A stretch of 45,853 nucleotides of DNA from a virus: positions 1-45,853 of the IMG/VR virus record IMGVR_UViG_3300031873_000007; one strand, given 5' to 3'. Of this stretch, positions 27,833 to 34,784 are shown piece after piece (position 1 is the stretch's first letter; every line of letters starts with the position of its first letter). The notes under the pieces are model-generated. The model was not told where the DNA came from. It did not search any database and saw nothing but the letters and a program-made list of their open reading frames with translations. The position numbers and the translations under genes are program-made.

Positions 27833-28346
27833 TCTTCCTCCAATAGGTTGAGATACAGGAATTTGTTCCAGGGACGCACGCGCCTGTCAGGAAGTAGACG
27901 GAGCGGGGGCAGTACAGACACGCGGGCTCGAATTTGCTCTCGTGCAGGAAATAGAATTTTCCTAGACCAGTGCCTAGATTTGTTGTTTTTGCTTTCGTTG
28001 CTTTTCGTGCGTATTGGTAGGCGTAATGCTGGTCTCGATTAATGTACGTGGGAATTACAAGGCAAGCTTTATTTCGATAGAGAAGATTTCGGAGCTCTTC
28101 GCGGATGTAGGTGGCGGGAGGGTAATGTCCTGAATAGGCCCATTCGGTGGTTATAACGCTGGTTGTATTTGTGTTGGGATGCACGACCCAGGCGGTCCTA
28201 AAGAGTTTCGCCAATTCCTCCTCGTTAACCGTTGGGACAATGTAGTAGATGTTCCAAGGTATTCGGTTGGGTTCTTTAGAAGAGACGTGCACCCGTGAAA
28301 AGCGGTCTGGACGGTTTATCCGGAGAATGGGGATCGGCTCAGTCAT
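27816..28346 (-). CDS. Cys-cluster protein upstream of the reverse transcriptase, unknown function
   Basis: A 176-residue protein. ATG 28346 overlaps the stop of the VWA gene by eight bases; an in-frame TTG precedes it. The first ~100 residues are alpha/beta (WNIYYIVPTV, ACLVIPTYI) and a basic stretch follows. The C-terminal 35 residues carry CLYC (143-146), Cys157 and Cys164, spaced C-x2-C-x10-C-x6-C, a plausible zinc site. Its end overlaps the RT start by 17 bases, so the two are translationally coupled. No family recognised. It could be a nucleic-acid-binding accessory of RT, which is inference. Confidence 0.6.
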   Translation of the reverse strand: MTEPIPILRINRPDRFSRVHVSSKEPNRIPWNIYYIVPTVNEEELAKLFRTAWVVHPNTNTTSVITTEWAYSGHYPPATYIREELRNLLYRNKACLVIPTYINRDQHYAYQYARKATKAKTTNLGTGLGKFYFLHESKFEPACLYCPRSVYFLTGACVPGTNSCISTYWRKNGSLV

Positions 28347-29982
28347 CAATTTTCACCACGATATCCTGCATGGCAGGGTGGACTGAACCTTTTGGGCAGA
28401 TGACCCAGATGACGGGGCAGGGGGGTTTTAATCTAGGCATGGGTCCTCCTTGTATGTCGCTGACGGGAGCTTCTCCGTCGGTGAAGATGACCATCAGGTC
28501 GGTTGCGAAGGGTTGCGTGTCGGGCCTCGGTACAGACCAGTCTTTGGCGGTGTCTTTCCCGAGTACGCGTCGAAAGGGAGCACAGAAGTCAGTACCTCCA
28601 TATCCGTGGCGAATGCGCAGTGTTTTGGCTATCTCTTGAATCTCGGAGTCACTCGAGGTGCGGGTAAAGAGTTCTTCGTATTGAATCCCGTGATCGAAGG
28701 TGATGGCGCGAAGCATTACGCCTTGGAATTGACGTAGGATGGCTATGTGTTCGTTGATACAGATTGCGAAGTTGTCGTCGCTCATGGACCCGCTTGAATC
28801 TGTTGCGAGTGTGATACGAAAAGTGAAGTCGTGGTTGTAACCGGGGAAAGGCTCAATCCCTTCATCGAGGACTGGATACAGCGCGATGTTTGGCTGATTC
28901 ATAGAATAAATCAGCTTGTTACTAATGACGCTCTTGATTTGGTTCCTGAGGACGATAGGCCAGGGTACCCGGGGTTCTGTAAGAAGCTCTTCGACAATCT
29001 TTTGCATGCACCCGGGAATGGTTCCGCGGTTGCGTGTTGTTTGCTCGACAGCGGTACGCACGGCAGACGCAGCGTTTCGCTGGATGTCGTTTGCGAGGCG
29101 CTCGAGCTCGCCCCCGGACATATTCAGTATCTTCCCTAGAGCCTTTTCAGTGTCCCGGGGGAACAGTGGATCGAAGTCGCCACAGTCTTCATCATCTTCG
29201 GGGTCTTCTTCGCTCTCGGGGTCTTCGTCGTCCCCGTAGTCGTTGTCGTCCTCGTCCTCGTAGTCATCATCTTCGGGGTCTTTATCGTCTCCTTCGTCAT
29301 TCTCGTCATCTTCGGGGTCTTCATTATCCTCGGGGTCTTCCTCGCGTTCAGGGTCTTCGTTGTCTCCGGGGTCTTGACCTTCTTCAGGTTCATCATCGGG
29401 GTCCCCGAAGCAATTCATATTAAGCATCATTTCGTTTTCTTTTATCTTCTTAAGAATTTCAGCTATCGCATTTTCTCTTTCCATTAGTAGCAAAAAGTAT
29501 TCTTCCATGCTCAACCCCTGAGGGAGGTTACATTTTTCAGGGAAGAGTGCCTTTTCATAAACAATTTTAAAGGCTTCTACGTTTTTTCCTACTATTAAGG
29601 GCCGTACCGCGAGGTCGTTCGCCGTGAGGTCTGCGGCTATATTCAGTGTCTCCCATATTTTTTGTAGTTTTGGATTGGCCGAGAGGACTCTAGCCCCTCC
29701 AATTGTTCGAAGCATTCTTTCGTGATGACGAAATCCTAGATGTGCAGCTTCGTGTACCAATATGCAGAGCTGCATGGGAACGGGTTGGGCGTTGAACTTT
29801 TTAAGGTCGACATGCAAACAGAATCTGCCTGCGTTATCAATTGCAATGCCTGCGGGAGCTTTCAGGACTGTGTAATTACGGCGGCAACTATTTAGAATTC
29901 GTCCGAAGAAGTTATTGTCGCCACGATAACTTCCGAGCCAGTAAAACGCATTTTGCAGAGGTGTCCGGTCTAGGGCTGACAT
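28339..29982 (-). CDS. Putative metallopeptidase-VWA protein (DUF2201-like), MoxR partner type
   Basis: A 547-residue protein with an SD (AAAGGA) upstream. The N-terminal domain holds LVHEAAHLGFRHHE, with the zinc-protease HExxH at 77-81. Residues ~193-274 form an extreme Asp/Glu linker. The C-terminal domain (about 388-547) is a von Willebrand A domain with a complete MIDAS: DSSGSMS (about 394), Thr in GGTDF and Asp in IFTDGE. This HExxH-plus-VWA layout matches DUF2201-type proteins, usually encoded with MoxR AAA+ ATPases and thought to act as metal-dependent chaperone or remodelling pairs. The likely partner is the ATPase at 31825-33126. It leads the overlapping four-gene RT operon. Confidence 0.75.
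   Translation of the reverse strand: MSALDRTPLQNAFYWLGSYRGDNNFFGRILNSCRRNYTVLKAPAGIAIDNAGRFCLHVDLKKFNAQPVPMQLCILVHEAAHLGFRHHERMLRTIGGARVLSANPKLQKIWETLNIAADLTANDLAVRPLIVGKNVEAFKIVYEKALFPEKCNLPQGLSMEEYFLLLMERENAIAEILKKIKENEMMLNMNCFGDPDDEPEEGQDPGDNEDPEREEDPEDNEDPEDDENDEGDDKDPEDDDYEDEDDNDYGDDEDPESEEDPEDDEDCGDFDPLFPRDTEKALGKILNMSGGELERLANDIQRNAASAVRTAVEQTTRNRGTIPGCMQKIVEELLTEPRVPWPIVLRNQIKSVISNKLIYSMNQPNIALYPVLDEGIEPFPGYNHDFTFRITLATDSSGSMSDDNFAICINEHIAILRQFQGVMLRAITFDHGIQYEELFTRTSSDSEIQEIAKTLRIRHGYGGTDFCAPFRRVLGKDTAKDWSVPRPDTQPFATDLMVIFTDGEAPVSDIQGGPMPRLKPPCPVIWVICPKGSVHPAMQDIVVKIDD
29160..29402 (-). repeat. Low-complexity acidic linker repeat in the VWA gene
   Basis: About 240 bases made of variants of CTTCGGGGTC and GTCCTC (plus-strand reading), encoding units such as DPEDDE and EDPEDNEDPE. 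The region likely expands and contracts by slippage. The encoded chain is disordered and strongly negative, separating the HExxH and VWA domains. Confidence 0.75.
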
Positions 29983-30045
29983 TCCTGGTCCTTTCTAATA
30001 TACTTGGAGTTGTGCATGTATCACGCACGGTTGAGAGGATACCCA

Positions 30046-31050
30046 ATGAGCATCATCGACGTCACAAATGATCCTGCTTTTTCGAATCTTCGAGTCCTGT
30101 CTGAGCAGTATCCGGGGCTGGTAGAGTTCGCCAAAGCAGCGGAGCTCTCCCCTGAGGAGTTTGAAGCTCTCCCCGCGGGAGCGTTTGCTTGGCCGGAAAA
30201 GCGGGTCTTTCCTATTCATACCAAGGAACACGCAGCAATTTCACAGGCTTACGCCAAGCACGCCGGGGAACTTCCCGCGCATGTGCAGGAAAGCCTGAAG
30301 CTGGCGTGTGACGCGCATTCCATCCCCGAGGACTTGCTGGTTCCGTCCAATACCAAGACGGCCGGCGCGGTGTATCACCTGCTCCCCGAGCTGAATCGTT
30401 TTCGAGTGGCATCGGCCGAAGACGTCTTGTACGCCGTGGATGCCTTGGAGAAGCAGGCGCACGTGCTCACGGACGAGCAGCGCACCGAGGCCTGTCATAA
30501 CTTGGCGAAGGTGGCAGAGACTTTTGGGGTTACGGTGAATCCGATTCTGCAGAAGTACGCCGGCAACACGCTCACGGATACCGAAGTCCTTGCGGACTGG
30601 TTAGATGCGAGAGCGGAAGCTTCTGAATGGGTAGGAAATAAGATTGCTGCGGTGGAGTTCAAGAGCTTAGGGCAATCCTATCGGCATGTCAACAAATACT
30701 TGGGGTCGAAAGAGGACCAAGTGAAGTTGGCCCAGGCCATCGCCGAGCTCGACAAGTTGGCCGGCATCGAGAAGTACGTGGGCAAGAGCCTCCCGAACCC
30801 CATCTTGACGGTGTGGAACACGACCAAGGTGGCCGCTCAGCAGCTCGAGCTCAACGGGATGCTCTTCGACAAGAACAAGCTCGCCTCACTGCCGGCCAGT
30901 TTTTGGAACGACGCCCTCGGCCCGGACTTCGTGGAAGAGTTCGCGCCCGGGGGTGTGGTTGACCCGGCGATGCTGGAGACGGTCCTGCAGACCTTGCCGG
31001 CCGACATGAAGGCGTCTTTGGCCACGCAGCTCGCGCCCTACGCCGCATGA
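30046..31050 (+). CDS. Conserved-looking phage protein of unknown function
   Basis: A 334-residue helical protein. ATG 30046 (MSIIDVT) is chosen because GAGAGG lies about six bases before it; the frame extends to 30004 without an SD. Near residue 50-70, FAWPEKRVFPIHTKEHAAIS is an ordered-looking motif reminiscent of large-phage proteins of unknown function. The rest is Ala/Leu/Glu-rich helix with a higher GC content than neighbours from about 30700 on. It overlaps the next gene (ATGA). It lies between the VWA and MoxR genes but on the opposite strand. Confidence 0.6.
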   Translation: MSIIDVTNDPAFSNLRVLSEQYPGLVEFAKAAELSPEEFEALPAGAFAWPEKRVFPIHTKEHAAISQAYAKHAGELPAHVQESLKLACDAHSIPEDLLVPSNTKTAGAVYHLLPELNRFRVASAEDVLYAVDALEKQAHVLTDEQRTEACHNLAKVAETFGVTVNPILQKYAGNTLTDTEVLADWLDARAEASEWVGNKIAAVEFKSLGQSYRHVNKYLGSKEDQVKLAQAIAELDKLAGIEKYVGKSLPNPILTVWNTTKVAAQQLELNGMLFDKNKLASLPASFWNDALGPDFVEEFAPGGVVDPAMLETVLQTLPADMKASLATQLAPYAA

Positions 31051-31823
31051 CAGAGCTCCATGAAGGCTTCAAGACGCTCTGGGGACTGATACCCGGCATC
31101 AGCCAGGGTATGATGGCGAAGATGGCGTCTGAGCAGTCGAACAACGGCGCCCTGCAGGTACTCAAAGACCCGCAGGCGAATACGGCGGCGGGGTTGTATC
31201 TTGCGGCGCGGACGGTCTACGGGGAAGACATCCTGAAGTGGGAGCCCGAGACGGTGTGGCTGACGCTGGACAAGGATGGGGTGAATCTCCCCGACGAAGA
31301 GCGGAACAAGTTGCAGGCAGCTATCTCCCTCATCGTCCATCCCGCTTTTTACTGGGATAACCTGGTCTTCCAGCGCACCGTCCAGGCCTTGAATGGGGAA
31401 CTTTTTGACCCAGAGGCGTTGCAAGAATGCACTGCTGCTCACATGGCTTGGGCTGTCTACGAAGCTGGGGTGATTAGGGGATTGGATAACGACCAGGTAA
31501 CCATACCCGAGTTCGACGAGGATGTCCAGCAATATATTGCGGTATGTTTGTTTCGTGAGGGATATGTGTTCCCGCCCGAGCCCCTGGCTGATTTCGTCGC
31601 GGACAACCTGGAGGGACTCTTCCCCAAGAATTCCAATGCCACTGCCCTGAAAAAAGAAGTGGCAGACAGTTGGGAAGCCTTGGACAAGACCGTCCTCGAG
31701 AGAACCGAGTTCTTCGAGAACGAGCTTGGCGTCCAGCTTGCCCAGTTGTCTGCCTGTTACCTGTACGTGAAGAGGTGGGCTGACCAGCTCGCCGACGATC
31801 TCTCGACCGCGCGGCAGCGCTAG
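31047..31823 (+). CDS. Hypothetical helical protein, coupled to the preceding gene
   Basis: A 258-residue, mostly helical protein rich in Trp, Glu and Leu. Its ATG overlaps the stop of the gene before it (ATGA), so the two are probably made together. No motif recognised. It ends one base before the convergent MoxR-like gene, so the two transcripts must overlap at their 3' ends unless a terminator lies inside the genes. Confidence 0.55.
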   Translation: MTELHEGFKTLWGLIPGISQGMMAKMASEQSNNGALQVLKDPQANTAAGLYLAARTVYGEDILKWEPETVWLTLDKDGVNLPDEERNKLQAAISLIVHPAFYWDNLVFQRTVQALNGELFDPEALQECTAAHMAWAVYEAGVIRGLDNDQVTIPEFDEDVQQYIAVCLFREGYVFPPEPLADFVADNLEGLFPKNSNATALKKEVADSWEALDKTVLERTEFFENELGVQLAQLSACYLYVKRWADQLADDLSTARQR

Positions 31824-31824
31824 T

Positions 31825-33126
31825 TCAGTTGTTGAGGCGGATGAAACGGTCTACGGCCTCATGGGCCTTCTCCGTGTGTCGCAGGTGAGCCCGGAAGCGG
31901 TCCTTGTCCTTGACGAAGCTGTTGATGAGCCACCCACGGTAGGCAGGCTTGCCGTACCGGGTTGCGGTGGCGGTGATGTTGTCCGTGAGGAGCGCCGAGT
32001 ATTCCGCAGCGCAGCTTTCGAAGAAGTGGAAGAGCGCGGGGTAGGCCTTATCGACGTCGTACTCCGAGTCGAACATGTAGTTCAGCAGGTTGTAGACGAA
32101 CTCCACGAGGCGCGGCTGCTTGCCGGCGTCTTCCACCTCTTGGAACTTATGCATGAAAGTCTTGTAGTCCTGTAGAAATTCCAAGGGGCTTAGGATGACG
32201 CTATTGTCCTCGACGAATGACTGGAACTGGGTCGCGGTCGACATATTCAATGTAGCACCGAAGCGGGACAGAGCTCGGCTGCTCGTCAGGGGGATGCCGA
32301 TGTGCTCGAGCGCGTAGCAGTCGAGGGAGATGGTCTGCCAGGAGGCCGGGCAGGCGAAGGGCCGGTTGTTGAGCTTGTTCTGCTCGTCGTAGAGCATGGT
32401 CGGTGACGTTCCGATGAACGACCGGACAGCCTCGTGACAGGACATCCCGAGGTTGTGTTGGTCAGCTTTTTCATAGTGGTTCTCGTACATGGCACGGACC
32501 TCGGGGGATTGCACGACGGGGGACATGCGGTCGCTGTAGTGGAACTCACGAGTACGCGCATGCTGCAGCCACTCTTCAGTGGAGTAGATGGCGTACACGA
32601 ACTTCAAACGCCGACGCAGTGCCGCGTTGTTTTCGATCTGCTGAACGGAGTAGGCCCCGGTGGCGGGATTCATGAGTGCGATTACGAGGCAGTCTTTTGG
32701 GAGCTCGTAGTCGTAGATGCGGCGGTCCTCGATGATGGAGAAGAACATGGAGATGGCGTGCTGTTGGCCCATGTTTATCTCGTCAAAAAGAACGATGCTC
32801 CGCTCGCCTGCTTTCGGGAAAACGGTGGGCAACTTGATCTTAAAAAATCCCTCCTCGACGTCCCTTACGGATGGAACGCCTGCTCCGAGTAGTCCAAATT
32901 GAGCAGTACGGATATCACATACGCGGGCTTCGAGCTCGCGTGCGGCTTGGTGCACGGATTGAGATTTTCCCAGCCCTGCTTCTCCGACGATGCAATATAC
33001 ACCACGATACAAGCGGTTTTCGAAGCTCATTTTGAGTTCGCTTTTTATCTCCCCGATGGTCATCCGAGGGATATTGTAGAGGTCCGCATACTCTACATTT
33101 GTGGATTCACTATTGTTTTTCGCCAC
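31825..33126 (-). CDS. MoxR-like AAA+ ATPase
   Basis: A 433-residue protein started by GTG 33126, with AAGGA about ten bases upstream. Walker A is GEAGLGKS (48-55), Walker B IVLFDEIN (111-118), sensor 1 lies in ALMNPATGAY, and NNAALRRRLKF supplies the arginine finger region. This is the MoxR branch, hexameric ATPases that work with VWA-domain partners to insert cofactors or remodel complexes. The matching VWA/HExxH protein lies 1.8 kb away on the same strand, separated by two plus-strand genes. In this phage the pair may act in assembly or on host proteins; the substrate is unknown. Confidence 0.82.
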   Translation of the reverse strand: MAKNNSESTNVEYADLYNIPRMTIGEIKSELKMSFENRLYRGVYCIVGEAGLGKSQSVHQAARELEARVCDIRTAQFGLLGAGVPSVRDVEEGFFKIKLPTVFPKAGERSIVLFDEINMGQQHAISMFFSIIEDRRIYDYELPKDCLVIALMNPATGAYSVQQIENNAALRRRLKFVYAIYSTEEWLQHARTREFHYSDRMSPVVQSPEVRAMYENHYEKADQHNLGMSCHEAVRSFIGTSPTMLYDEQNKLNNRPFACPASWQTISLDCYALEHIGIPLTSSRALSRFGATLNMSTATQFQSFVEDNSVILSPLEFLQDYKTFMHKFQEVEDAGKQPRLVEFVYNLLNYMFDSEYDVDKAYPALFHFFESCAAEYSALLTDNITATATRYGKPAYRGWLINSFVKDKDRFRAHLRHTEKAHEAVDRFIRLNN

Positions 33127-33148
33127 TTGTCTGTTATCCTTTCTTTAG

Positions 33149-34774
33149 ATGAAATCTGTTTCCGCCACCATTAGCGAAGTCTGTGAGGCCTGGTTATATC
33201 TAAACGGTAAACCTTTTCGTCTCGATATGTGGCCAGCGCATCGGGCCTTTTACGATGGGCGCTGGCGCAGAACGTTGTTGAAAACTAGCCGGCAGGTCGC
33301 GAAGTCCACGACCCTGGCAAATTTCGGCATAGCTGAATGCTCTCTTATACCACATTTTTCCGTAATGTTTGTAACGCCTTCGAAAGAACAGACCATGCGT
33401 TTTTCGAATTCGCGCGTTACAAAAGTTATGCGGTACTCCCCCATCATCCATAAAAAGTTTTTGAGTCCCGAGCTTTCCGACCGCGTGTTGCACAAGCAGT
33501 TCACGAACGGGTCTGAGATGGCGTTTGCTTATGCACTTGACGACGCTGACCGTATCCGCGGTTTATCTACCGACCGAAACGTTTACGATGAGGTCCAGGA
33601 CCTTCTTTATAACCCGGTAATTACAGTCGGTAACGAATGTTTGGCGCGTTCGCAATACGCTTATGAGACCTATGCGGGGACGCCGAAGACGATGGAGAAC
33701 ACCATTCAGTATCTCTGGGAAATGAGTACCCAGACTGAATGGGTAATGAAATGCAATAGTTGTAAGAAGTATCAGTACGCAGATTCAGAAAAATCGATTG
33801 GCTTGAAAGGCATGATTTGTCTGAAGTGCGGGTCTTATTTGAATCCATTTGAGGGACAGTGGCTTGATACAGCCGAACCCTTAGCAGAGAAGTCCTTAAT
33901 TGAAGAGGAAGATCGCATAAAAGGTTTTCACATCTGTCAACCTTCGATGCCAGATTGTAACCCTGTGGCGGTAGAGAAGGCGGGGTATAACCAGGACCAT
34001 GTTCGTTTCGCTACGAAGCAGTGGAAAGACATTCTTTATAAACGTGAAAATCTTCCAGCGACGACATTTCGAAATGAGGTATTAGGTGTTTCGGACTCGC
34101 TCGGCGCGAGAATGATTGCGAAAGACGAGCTTGAGGGACTTTGTACGGGGCTCCCACTCTCAGCTGTCCCAAACGCTATGAATATGAATGGTATTGCAAT
34201 AACTGTTGCGGGAATAGACTGGTCGGGAGGTGGGACGTCTGGCGTGTCGCGTACTGTGTTATGGATATGGGGAGAACATAAAGCGAGCGGAATTCTTCGC
34301 TGTCTTTTTTATCGTATTTATCCTGGTATTAACCCTGTAAATTCAGTCGAAGAGATTATCCAAGTCTGTAATTATTATCGGGTGGCTTACGCCGTGGGTG
34401 ATGCGGGAGAAGGAAGCCTCCCGAATGACGTCTTGCGAAATGCGTTGGGTGCCAACCGTATGACGCAGGTGCAATACGGAGCGTATGCCAAGGCTTTGAA
34501 TTGGAACGGGCAAGACCGTTATCTACTAGACCGCACGACAATGATCGATAACTATGTGATGTTGCTTAAGAAAAAGTTGGTACAGTTTGGGCCTAGGGAG
34601 GAGATGTCCATTGCACTTGCGGACATCTTAAATGAATACGAAGAGGTGACGATGTTGGGTAGGAAGGTGTGGAGGCACTCGCCACAGAAACCGGACGACT
34701 GCCTCCACGCGGGACTCTTTGGCTGGCTGGCTTTTAAGATCATCATGAATGATCTTAAATTTTGGAAGGATTGA
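33149..34774 (+). CDS. terL: Terminase large subunit
   Basis: A 541-residue packaging motor and nuclease. The ATPase half has a variant Walker A, KTSRQVAKSTT (45-55, compare T4 gp17 SRQLGKTT), and Walker B VYDE (145-148). A zinc ribbon-like insert C202-x2-C205...C224-x2-C227 lies between ATPase and nuclease. The RNase H-like nuclease shows GIDWSGG (about 355), VGDAGEG (about 416) and PDDCLHA (about 516), the expected acidic triad. No SD precedes the ATG; the upstream 22 bases are pyrimidine-rich and carry the SD of the divergent MoxR gene instead. No small subunit or portal was recognised in the window. Confidence 0.85.
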   Translation: MKSVSATISEVCEAWLYLNGKPFRLDMWPAHRAFYDGRWRRTLLKTSRQVAKSTTLANFGIAECSLIPHFSVMFVTPSKEQTMRFSNSRVTKVMRYSPIIHKKFLSPELSDRVLHKQFTNGSEMAFAYALDDADRIRGLSTDRNVYDEVQDLLYNPVITVGNECLARSQYAYETYAGTPKTMENTIQYLWEMSTQTEWVMKCNSCKKYQYADSEKSIGLKGMICLKCGSYLNPFEGQWLDTAEPLAEKSLIEEEDRIKGFHICQPSMPDCNPVAVEKAGYNQDHVRFATKQWKDILYKRENLPATTFRNEVLGVSDSLGARMIAKDELEGLCTGLPLSAVPNAMNMNGIAITVAGIDWSGGGTSGVSRTVLWIWGEHKASGILRCLFYRIYPGINPVNSVEEIIQVCNYYRVAYAVGDAGEGSLPNDVLRNALGANRMTQVQYGAYAKALNWNGQDRYLLDRTTMIDNYVMLLKKKLVQFGPREEMSIALADILNEYEEVTMLGRKVWRHSPQKPDDCLHAGLFGWLAFKIIMNDLKFWKD

Positions 34775-34784
34775 GAATTGAGCG

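Noticed and set aside
27816-28349. Classical retron with msr/msd upstream of the RT
   Set aside because: The space upstream is fully coding and overlapping; no inverted repeat bounding an RNA was seen.
29975-30045. Promoter at TATATT between the divergent VWA and 30046 genes
   Set aside because: The hexamer sits too close to the VWA SD for a normal leader, and no matching -35 was found.
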